A stretch of DNA of 64,000 bases. Source: Sambucus nigra (taxonomy: Eukaryota > Streptophyta > Magnoliopsida > Dipsacales > Adoxaceae). Both the position numbers and the translations under genes were made by a program. The notes beneath the pieces were generated by a model. That model did no database searches, was not told the origin of the DNA, and saw nothing but the letters and a program-made list of their open reading frames with translations. Shown here piece after piece: positions 56,634 to 61,196 of the stretch; the stretch's first letter is position 1, and each line of letters starts with the position of its first letter. Where the stretch lies: NCBI GenBank assembly GCA_949130495.1, contig CASBWL010000042.1, positions 1,030,001 to 1,094,000 of the forward strand. The letters run 5' to 3'.

Positions 56634-59118
56634 TAAAACAAAAGGAAAGAAGGGAATAAAATAAAGAAGATTTGGATTTTAAAAAAGATAAAAGTAAAGA
56701 TATTTACCAGCGCAAGAGCTGGAGCAAGATATCCACTCGAACAAAGAACGACTGGAGAAGCAGACTCAGCGTAAGACTCGGAGAACGACTGGTACAAGTG
56801 CAGAATGGATAGGAGAGAGGCTAGGATTTTTTTTAGAAGTTTTCTGAGTTGGTAGCTGAGGCTAGAGTTTTTGGTTTTGTGCCTTAAATGATTAATTTTT
56901 TAATCAGGTGGGTTTGTGTTTTGATCAGGTGGGGCTTCTCAATTTCTAAAGGCTAAAAAAAAGAAAAAAGAACAAGTGAAGAAAATATCAAAACTACGAA
57001 GTTTTGTGCATTTTCAATTAAATAAGCTTAAAATCCAAATAGCGTCCAAAAAGCGTGCCACATCATCAATCGCGCACGCTATCTATTACAAATCGGAAAG
57101 AGCTATATTGCGTTTTTGCCCAAAAAAGCTCAATCGCGCGCTTATTAAATCACTGTCCATGATGCACTTAGAAAATATATGATAAAGAAGATTATACGAG
57201 GGATAAAATTTGAACAACTGTATGGATCGCTTCCAGTGTCGAAATTGATCAAGTAAAGCGTGGCTGCTTTGGTGAGAATCGAGTCTCGACCATGATGCCT
57301 CTTTCCAAACATCGACTAAGTCGCTGGCACCCTTTGACAAATACCGACGTCCACATATTGCCGAACACCGGAGCTAAGGCCTTCACCACGATGCAGGAGG
57401 TTGTTGCAGTGGTTATTAAAGTTCACCTACCCACCACAACAAAACAATGCCAATGAAAATTCGCTGAGCCGCAAGAATGCATTCAACAGCTGCAACACTT
57501 CCCTTGCCCCGTCATAACCCCGTCAAAACATTCTGCATAGTAACGTATCCCACATCACGTATGATACCAGCAACAGTTGGGCATGAAGATACTGATTTTA
57601 TTGGAGTTGGCAATTTTGACGTTCTTCTAAATTTTCAATCGGTAAGTGTTATGTTAATTTGGGAATGGAAGTTTGAAGAGTACCAGGTGGAAGAAAGGTT
57701 AATGCATCACAAATAGTTAAAATAGTTTATTTTGTCAGCACATAAATTGCCAGTTTTTCACACAAACTCGAGGGTGAGTTAAGAAGGATGTATGTTGACA
57801 GTGCACGCGATAGGCTAAAAGGAGAGTTGTTTTTTTGTTCATTATTACTATTAGTACTGCCGTTGCTGTTGTTGTTGCTGTTGCTGTTAGTATTTTTATC
57901 TATATCTTTGTTGTTATTTTGAGTTATTTGTTCCCTTTTGAGAGTAGTGTAAGCAGTTATGTTTAGTTATTTTTTTATCATTAAAAGGTCGTATTCAGTG
58001 CACAAGGCTCCCGCTTAATTGCAGGGTCTGGGAGAGGCGAATGTCATTCCTTTTGATCATTTTTATAACAAAATAATCTTTAGTCATTGAGCATTATCAA
58101 TGAAAGCCTCAATTTTCTTGCTTAACCCAAATGAGATTGATTCAAGTGTTTGTGCTTGAACTCATCGGCACCAACTTCAAATTAGAGAGAGAGATTCACA
58201 AAATTTGTATAAATATATAGATAGAAGCCGAGTCCAGTCCAAAGCACTACATGCACTAAAGAAAGATAGATAAAGCTAATGCGTATCAATAAACTTGTAG
58301 CAAAGCCGAAAATAATTTGTATGGTAAATACCTTACTGTAACAGTAATAGGATCCATCATTGCCTTCCCATAGCCTCCAAGCAAGTACATATTCTCTGGG
58401 TGTCAGAAGCGGGAACTTCTTTATTGTGCAACCAATTTCAGTTCCGCTAATTTCATCAACTTGTAACTGCTCATGATCAATCAAAGTCCTGTCCCACTGC
58501 TTCCTGTAATCATTGTCCATGTAAAAGTCTCTCAGCATCTCAGCAGAGCAATCCTCGAATATTGTCACACTCATATACTTCAGAGGACCATCCTTCATGG
58601 AAAAATTACACTCCTAAATCAGACTTTTGAACAATGAAACTGAAGGCAAGCAACAAGTAGCGGTGTACACACGCATTGCAATGATAGATTCAGTCCTCTC
58701 TGATACAGTAAATATATCTAGGTGTAGAAAATATTATGACTTTATGAATACTCAATAGGTGAACTCAAGTTTGAAGAGATACTTCAAAACTGATATGTAA
58801 GCATATTGAATAATTGGAATAATATGAAAACTTAAAAGGACAAAGTACATGAATTTTATGGAAATGACTTGTATATTATGCCATCAAGAGATATCAAGCT
58901 GTGGGCCAGTTTCTAACAATCAAAGAATCTTTATCATCTTTGTGTATCACATAGATTAAGCACAAGAAGTAACCTTTGGTTTGCAACACTTTGCATTGTA
59001 GGAAAAAAGATTGGTTCTTTTGTCTATGACATTGTCCCATTTCTCATTCTCATGGAACTCTTCATCCAAATTATCGATCAAAGTCTTCAGATCCAAATCC
59101 GATATGATCCCAGAAATC
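24253..59118 (-). CDS. START-domain lipid-binding protein, 5 exons, N-terminus outside window
   Basis: Joined exons 59118-58974, 58592-58332, 40504-40423, 39899-39703 and 24546-24253 give about 326 codons in one frame ending at TGA/TAA-type stop 24253-24255. The product matches the plant START family of At3g13062/At1g55960 (polyketide cyclase/dehydrase and lipid-transport superfamily), recognised by [65 protein letters not shown] and [20 protein letters not shown] folds form a hydrophobic pocket for a sterol or phospholipid; the ligand of this subfamily is not known to me. Homologues have an N-terminal membrane segment encoded upstream, not found before 64000. All internal splice sites are GT-AG and phases agree. 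Introns are 381, 17827, 523 and 15156 bp; the two large ones are transposon-filled. Coding frames are intact. Confidence 0.9.
24797..24940 (+). mobile_element. tRNA-derived SINE
   Basis: Contains a Pol III A-box-like GATGGCAAGTGCCC (about 24802) and B-box-like GGTCTCGGGTTCAAAAT (24833-24849), followed by a body with CATCCGCCTCTCCCAG typical of plant tRNA SINEs. Inverted head fragments of the same family lie at 25587-25632 and 39504-39565. Confidence 0.65.
24934..25523. repeat. Direct duplication, copy 1
   Basis: About 590 bp matched by 25655-26178 in the same orientation. Shared landmarks include TTAAGAGACATGTTGGG-type sequence, AAAAAGAAAAGCAA, GATTACCTGTTA, CAAGTCAGATACGTATCG and GAGAGAACTCGT. 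Copy 1 contains an extra segment around 25250-25340. Confidence 0.8.
25587..25632 (-). mobile_element. SINE head fragment
   Basis: Read on the minus strand: ACCTTGGTGCGATGGCAAGTG then CCCTCTCCCAAGCTACGGTT. It matches the head of the SINE at 24797 but stops before the B box. It sits between the two copies of the direct duplication. Confidence 0.6.
25655..26178. repeat. Direct duplication, copy 2
   Basis: Partner of 24934-25523, diverged by point changes and small indels. Related AGGGATAAAAAGCACAATTA sequence also appears at 37330-37410 on the other side of the hAT insertion. Confidence 0.8.
26444..26451. repeat. hAT target-site duplication, left
   Basis: ATCCGACT, identical to 36445-36452. 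Confidence 0.9.
26602..26634. repeat. (AT)n microsatellite
   Basis: About 16 AT units within the left subterminal region of the hAT element. Confidence 0.9.
27286..27299. repeat. LINE target-site duplication, left
   Basis: ATATAAATAAATGG, identical to 33260-33273 after the LINE tail. The low complexity of the neighbouring (TA)n makes the exact left limit of the duplication uncertain by a few bases. Confidence 0.75.
27300..29039 (+). pseudogene. LINE ORF1 (DUF4283, zinc knuckle), frameshifted
   Basis: RNA-binding ORF1 protein of plant L1 elements. Codons 1-338 run from ATG 27300 to TGA 28314-28316. The DUF4283-like region spans roughly residues 70-190 ([20 protein letters not shown] ... [14 protein letters not shown]). 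The CCHC knuckle [14 protein letters not shown] is at about residues 248-261. The C-terminal part is interrupted: a small insertion (TTTG) near 28312 and an A-run shift near 28580 divide it into three frames, although the last 145 codons to TGA 29037-29039 are open. A 284-bp internal tandem duplication (28201-28484 / 28485-28769) explains the repeated [14 protein letters not shown] sequence. The stop codon overlaps the ORF2 start (ATGA). Confidence 0.88.
28201..28769 (+). repeat. 284-bp tandem duplication inside LINE ORF1
   Basis: Units 28201-28484 and 28485-28769 are about 93-95% alike by eye, both beginning ATAATTCAAACC. The duplicated protein segment runs from NNSN..GEFRSE to [12 protein letters not shown]. 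Since 284 is not a multiple of 3, the duplication shifts the frame by itself, compensated or compounded by small indels. Confidence 0.85.
29036..33044 (+). pseudogene. LINE ORF2 polyprotein, frameshifted
   Basis: The replicase of L1-type LINEs: nicks target DNA and reverse-transcribes its RNA there. The start ATG at 29036 overlaps the ORF1 stop. In order: endonuclease (29036-29700; opening [24 protein letters not shown]), linker, reverse transcriptase (about 30380-31350; [25 protein letters not shown], catalytic FADD at 31082-31093), zf-RVT domain (31960-32350; [14 protein letters not shown]), RNase H (32580-32950; [25 protein letters not shown]). The frame shifts near 29675, 30074 and 31837, and a TGA at 32427-32429 replaces the expected Trp of WCLWQHRN. 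It ends TAG at 33042-33044. Confidence 0.9.
33173..33259. repeat. LINE poly(A) tail with (TA)n expansion
   Basis: About 19 A followed by about 34 TA units. The poly(A) marks the LINE 3' end; the TA tract probably grew from it. Confidence 0.9.
33436..35436 (+). pseudogene. hAT transposase (BED finger, RICESLEEPER-like), frameshifted
   Basis: The cut-and-paste transposase of this hAT. From ATG 33436: a low-complexity N-terminus, then after a shift in an A-run (33561-33568) the BED zinc finger ([30 protein letters not shown]), the RNase H-like core ([45 protein letters not shown]) up to a stop near 34490, then [17 protein letters not shown] in another frame (to 34907), and a C-terminal dimerisation domain (35100-35436) with LAWWK and VASESAFS. 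One extra G near 35335 splits the last motif; after it [13 protein letters not shown] continues to TAA 35434-35436. At least four frame breaks. Core residues around DLWTS and DNAGAND are kept. Confidence 0.88.
36445..36452. repeat. hAT target-site duplication, right
   Basis: ATCCGACT, identical to 26444-26451. Confidence 0.9.
36453..37589. other. Intron sequence with GTGTC-rich remnants
   Basis: No gene. 36470-36600 and 36850-36900 carry CACG/GTCC motifs (for example GACACGAACACG, GTGTCCAGGACGTGTTCG), and 37270-37320 has GTGTCCGACACGG. These look like ends of degenerate MITEs. 26190-26250 on the other side of the hAT has inverted related sequence (CGCCGGCAA and TTGCCGGCG), so the hAT probably sits inside such an element. 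Confidence 0.4.
37590..38355 (+). pseudogene. RTE-type LINE fragment
   Basis: Decayed reverse-transcriptase remains. The first part reads [20 protein letters not shown] then LEKTCDKIP (canonically LEKAYD); after an internal deletion come the C-terminal RTE hallmarks [20 protein letters not shown] then [38 protein letters not shown] and [15 protein letters not shown]. It ends in TTGTTGAGTTGAGTT, like the short repeats closing RTE elements. Many stops and frameshifts; inactive. Confidence 0.75.
38461..38878. mobile_element. Diverged foldback element 5
   Basis: Weak inverted arms: 38461-38505 (TTATGTTTCGTGAAATGC) and 38829-38878 (inverted: GTGTTTTGCAAAATGCC). Interior AT-rich. The arms have many mismatches, so the element is old and the limits approximate. 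Confidence 0.5.
39100..39495. mobile_element. Possible hAT-related MITE remnant
   Basis: Rich in GGGTTTA/AACCCG motifs, from GCCTGGCAATATGGGTTTA to CCGGGTCTACTCTCATG, a style seen in non-autonomous hAT elements. No clear terminal repeat or target duplication. Confidence 0.3.
39504..39565 (-). mobile_element. SINE head fragment
   Basis: On the minus strand: TACCTTAGTGGGATGCCAAG, then TGCCC, CTAGCTACGGTTGGTCTCGA and GTTC. A- and B-box-like parts are present and the body is missing. Same family as 24797-24940. Confidence 0.6.
39703..39899 (-). CDS. START gene exon d
   Basis: 197 bp. Acceptor TTTTTTGCAG|TACC, donor CAGAAG|GTGCGG. It encodes [18 protein letters not shown] through ITLIQK, including the conserved C-terminal START helix region ([14 protein letters not shown]). 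It ends in phase 0, matching exon e. Confidence 0.9.
40423..40504 (-). CDS. START gene exon c
   Basis: 82 bp, too short for routine open-frame listing. Acceptor TTGTTTAG|GAATG, donor AAAAG|GTAAGTT (strong). It encodes [27 protein letters not shown] and ends on the first base of a valine codon completed in exon d. This supplies the middle of the START domain and is the link between two exons almost 18 kb apart. Confidence 0.88.
41267..43298 (-). pseudogene. Gypsy pol remnants: protease, RT, chromodomain
   Basis: Minus strand. Protease at 43298-43035 ([21 protein letters not shown]; the usual DGGS/DSGA is altered). Reverse transcriptase in pieces: 42880-42640 ([18 protein letters not shown] lead-in), 42618-42388 ([31 protein letters not shown]), 42290-42042 ([18 protein letters not shown]). 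After RT a junction near 41800 leads straight to the integrase C-terminus and a chromodomain (41734-41267: [26 protein letters not shown]). Frameshifts and stops throughout. Confidence 0.85.
43337..44010 (-). pseudogene. Gypsy gag N-terminal remnant
   Basis: Downstream of the priming site on the minus strand: from 43999 an acidic/proline-rich peptide ([17 protein letters not shown] ...), then a short Cys-rich piece (43531-43337). Most of gag, including the capsid core, is missing. Confidence 0.5.
44271..45478. other. Intron sequence, no gene
   Basis: Contains a 39-bp direct duplication (from CTCTATTGGCTTAACTAATT, at 44361 and 44400), a shorter one (TTTTTCTTAATCTATA, twice near 44430-44475) and a run of 14 C at about 45084. 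Open frames on both strands at 45222-45518 look protein-like but match nothing I recognise. Confidence 0.45.
45479..48391 (-). mobile_element. TR-GAG: gag-only LTR retrotransposon
   Basis: 2913 bp, LTRs 45479-45832 (354 bp) and 48029-48391 (363 bp), the right one starting TGACGTAAATA, the left one TAATGTAAATG (terminal TG lost). Probable target duplication AGTTC/GGTTC (one mismatch). Priming site TGGTATTAGAGC (one base from the initiator-Met type) at 48025-48014; polypurine tract GGAGGGGAGAA beside the left LTR (45833-45843). Only gag-like coding sequence inside and no room for pol, so it depended on enzymes from another element. Confidence 0.88.
45850..47952 (-). pseudogene. Gag of the TR-GAG element, broken
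   Basis: Starts [20 protein letters not shown] at 47952 with a predicted coiled-coil ([20 protein letters not shown]), then a proline/serine linker with frame changes. A capsid-like part at 46944-46408 reads [20 protein letters not shown] then [13 protein letters not shown], the Retrotrans_gag signature. A cysteine motif [14 protein letters not shown] resembles a zinc knuckle without its histidine, and it lies N-terminal to the capsid part, the reverse of the usual order. Confidence 0.7.
48576..48750. mobile_element. GCTCGGCCCGAA-type repeat remnant
   Basis: Short segment with repeated CTCGGCCCGAA and GAGCTCGG motifs following a (TA)n tract (48577-48595). A similar style (CGAGCTT/AAGCTTG) occurs at 60655-60985. 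These resemble ends of plant DNA transposons; no boundaries found. Confidence 0.3.
48951..49311. mobile_element. Foldback element 6 (361 bp)
   Basis: Arms of about 80 bp, 48951-49030 and 49233-49311, start ATTGGAGTGTCCTTTATTTT and, inverted, ATTGGAGTGCCCTTTATTTT; they also share CAAAGGGTGGTG / CACCACCCTTTG. The interior of about 200 bp is unrelated to the arms and non-coding. Target duplication not clear. Confidence 0.85.
49312..51211. other. Intron sequence, mostly unrecognised
   Basis: Contains a copia scrap (49838-49888) and a GTGTC/CACG-rich segment (50270-50610) that is probably a degenerate MITE. Short repeats of GTGCAAAAC-type phrases at 50745-50855. No gene supported. Confidence 0.4.
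49838..49888 (+). pseudogene. Copia RNase H scrap
   Basis: Seventeen codons reading [17 protein letters not shown], matching the copia RNase H signature around CDN-AAISIAHNP. No further coding sequence on either side. Confidence 0.45.
51212..51961. mobile_element. hAT-like MITE with GC-rich arms, copy 2 (with TSD)
   Basis: The element itself is 51220-51953 (734 bp). Terminal inverted repeats CAATGTTTAAAAAGGCG are perfect over 17 bp, and the flanking 8-bp CACAATAG is repeated exactly (51212-51219, 51954-51961). Subterminal regions are rich in GGCGAGG, GCGTAAG and CCTCGAGG in inverted order. The interior is AT-rich, with an internal 36-bp direct repeat (TTATTTTATAATATGACAAT, 51459-51475 region and 51539). 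No transposase. Confidence 0.9.
52322..53923 (+). mobile_element. Mini LTR element with partial gag (TRIM/TR-GAG type)
   Basis: 1602 bp. 5' LTR 52322-52680 (starts TAATGTGAACTG), 3' LTR 53678-53923 (starts TGATGTGAATTG), both ending in CA. Perfect 5-bp target duplication ATATC (52317-52321, 53924-53928). A degenerate initiator-Met-type priming site (TAGTATTTAGAGCC) follows the 5' LTR; polypurine tract AAGTGGGGGAGTG at 53665-53677. The 5' LTR is about 110 bp longer through an insertion near its start. Shared LTR phrases include GTGATGTCA/GGTGTCA and AAATAGTGTACTAC. Confidence 0.88.
52712..53293 (+). pseudogene. Gag N-terminal fragment of the mini element
   Basis: 194-codon frame with a basic N-terminus ([12 protein letters not shown]), a helical segment [20 protein letters not shown] that parallels [17 protein letters not shown] in the TR-GAG at 47952, then a proline/serine-rich linker. 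The capsid core is absent. The element therefore encodes only the N-terminal gag region. Confidence 0.6.
53929..56133. other. Intron sequence, no gene
   Basis: AT-rich. A (CA)(TA) microsatellite at 55156-55182. 55380-55620 resembles a LINE 3' end in composition but has no diagnostic motif. 54780-54880 and 55960-56090 contain GTATCC/GGATAC-rich MITE-like debris. Confidence 0.45.
56134..57163. mobile_element. hAT-like MITE with GC-rich arms, copy 3 (with TSD)
   Basis: The element is 56142-57155 (1014 bp), starting CAGTGTTCTGAATCGCAATC and, inverted, CAGTGATTTAATAAGCGCGC. Flanks CCCATGAC and TCCATGAT agree at 6 of 8 bases, fitting an old 8-bp target duplication. Subterminal CGCGCC, GCGCAAA and ATCGCGC motifs are inverted. 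Interior contains (A)n(TA)n at 56595-56637. No transposase. Confidence 0.65.
57164..58181. other. Intron sequence with SINE tail
   Basis: No gene. A GTT/GCT trinucleotide-rich tract is at 57852-57890. 57987-58045 reads AGTGCACAAGGCTCCCGCTT, GCAGGGTCTGGGAGAGGCGA and ATGTC, the well-known tail of a plant tRNA-derived SINE (Au/p-SINE style), with no head. Confidence 0.5.
58332..58592 (-). CDS. START gene exon b
   Basis: 261 bp (87 codons), phase 0 at both ends. Acceptor CCATGAAG|GATGG, donor AGTAAG|GTATTT. It encodes [15 protein letters not shown] through [13 protein letters not shown], the first half of the START domain. An alternative donor (A|GTAAGG, four bases earlier) has a better consensus but would break the phase with the next exon. 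Confidence 0.88.
58974..59118 (-). CDS. START gene exon a (first visible)
   Basis: 145 bp. Acceptor TTCATGCAG|G, donor CCAAAG|GTTAC. It starts with the third base of a split codon and ends in phase 0. It encodes [20 protein letters not shown] to KCCKPK, the front of the START domain. A frame starting at 59144 is an artefact of the acceptor region. Confidence 0.85.
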
Positions 59119-61196
59119 CTGCATGAAGAAATAAAACCTTTCATATGAACAAAACAACCACGTGAACCAAATCTTGTAGGGATTCGTTTTTTACCCGTGA
59201 ACGTTACACTGCTAGTTCTTATGTATGGTAGAGTAAGTTGGAAATTAAGGAGTAGCTAACAAGTTTACGATTGAATTTTCATTTAGGATAGACACTGAAA
59301 TAGGTCAAACAACCATCCAATCAGTTATTGACATTTAGCATTCAACATAGCATACCTATCAAAATCCATTATGGTAGAACATTATTTTGAGTAAAGATGA
59401 GCAACCTTAGAGCGGTCCGAGTAAAGGGCCAAACATCAACATGAGATCTAATTTGACATACCACTCATCCTCTACGACAAGGACATTAAGGAATTAGCTT
59501 CCCCTAAATTGATTCCCAATTACAATATCAATCACTCTCTCCCAATGTATTACCTAGCTTCATCTCTTTAAATGTCAAAACGCTAAACTAAGTCTATTCC
59601 CCCGCGCACATTCAGAGGCACCCATAAGCTGTTGTGATGCCCTTGCTTATTTTTCAAGGCACCTGGTAAGCGGAACGCATTGCGTAAGAGTAATAATAGC
59701 GCGTATATTCTTAGAACTCATGTTCATAAGGATCACACTACCTTTCGGCAAACAAAGATTTAGGCAAATACCTACAACAAACCCATGCTTTCTTTGGGCT
59801 TCAACCGCTGTATACAATATAAGAAACTTAGTACAAGTCACGGGCGGAGTTACAATTTCACATACTTATCATGCTGGACTAGCTTTACCCACACACGACT
59901 AGAGTGGTGCAATACAGTTGCCCATTTCTCATTGCACCGGCGTGACAGCCTTCTCATATTTTGAGGCACCCAATGACAAGCGCACTGCATTGCTTAAGGG
60001 GGAAAATTAGGGCGTATAAAACTCATGTTCCGATCTAACAAAATGTAAAATTTCACAATGCTTTAATTGGATAATGTTTTATGCAACCCTCGCCCTTTAT
60101 TTAGGATCGGGACCGGTGTATAAGATATGAGAAACTAACAAGAAGGCAGAGTTATAATTTCTGCCACCAGTTTGAACCAAAAAAATATATACTCATTAGC
60201 AAACGCAGACAATCGACCGTGGTTGGATTAATAACAATTAAGATTATTGATTTCTTTTATAAAGGAAATTGGTGGTATATGATCAAGCTTTGTTCTACAA
60301 AAAAAATGGAGAAAACAGATGAGTCTCACAAATTGTTTCTAATATGAGTGTATTTCTCCCAAACCGATTCTAACCTTTGTATCAACTAGCTGCATCTCTA
60401 CTTCTATCTTTCAAGTTGCTAATCATAGTCTATCCTAGGTTATTGTCTACACGTTCAGAGTGAACCCTACACATCTATCGTGTTCATAAGGATACTTTTA
60501 GTGTATAAAGGATACATTAAGACGCAATCAGCTATCTAACGCAACCCTCATCCTTGGTGTTGGATGGGATTGGATTTAAGGTAGGATAAAGTATATCCCA
60601 AATAAGCCTCTTATCCCATGAGTTGTGGGAATGGGATAGGGGGTGCAATTGAGTTGCGTCGAGCCAAGCCAAACCTAGCTTAAAGTTGCTCAATCATGGT
60701 TTCAAAAGTTTAACGAGCTTACAAATGTTCAAGCTTGACTTGTTTGTTCTACGAACCGAGCTTGAACGTGCTTCTAAGCGAACGAAGACGAGCCGCACTC
60801 ATTTATCTTGGTTGTTAGATACTATTTTAGTATGGTCATTACTAATTGAGACGAATTCGAGTCGAGCTCAACAAGATAACGAGCTTAAAAGTATGTTCAA
60901 GCTTGGCTCCTATATATTACGAGCTTGTCCCAAACAAGCTTCTATCACAATAAACAGCAGCCGACCTCGAGTAGCTTGGTTCGTTTTACAACACTAATTG
61001 GGATGGGATTATTTTATTCCGTTGGGATGGGATAACCTACTCTTTTATCCGGCGCATGATATGAGGCATATAAATAATGAGGCACATAACCTAGGTGGAA
61101 TTTCAATTTCTCACACAGTTTGTACAAAATTAAAAGATATATTTATTGGCCAAAGACCATGGGCCATGGTTGACTAAATAACAATCCATGGTAAAT
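59119..61196. other. Upstream intron/5' side of START gene; two related unknown repeats
   Basis: No N-terminal START exon was found. Segments 59605-59870 and 59945-60175 share GAGGCACCC, GCATTGC-TAAG, AACTCATGTTC, ATA-GAAACTTA and GGCGGAGTTACAATTTC in the same order, so they are copies of one dispersed repeat that I cannot name. A third partial relative lies near 60480-60560. 60655-60985 is rich in CGAGCTT/AAGCTTG. Confidence 0.45.

Larger units (their letters stand above)
40505..58331 (-). other. 17.8-kb intron of the START gene
   Basis: Holds three LTR elements, one foldback, two hAT-like MITEs, a copia scrap and a SINE tail. No other host gene seen. Confidence 0.8.

Noticed and set aside
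57086..57340. Minus-strand frame with DLVDVWKE, reminiscent of LINE endonuclease
   Set aside because: Only one short phrase agrees and the frame overlaps the right end of a MITE, so support is insufficient.
58182..58598. START frame continuing past 58332
   Set aside because: After YCYSK the sequence is hydrophobic intron read-through; the next exon is 40504-40423.
58956..59144. 62-codon frame treated as a separate small gene
   Set aside because: It is exon a of the START gene plus intron read-through on both sides; splice sites and homology define 58974-59118.
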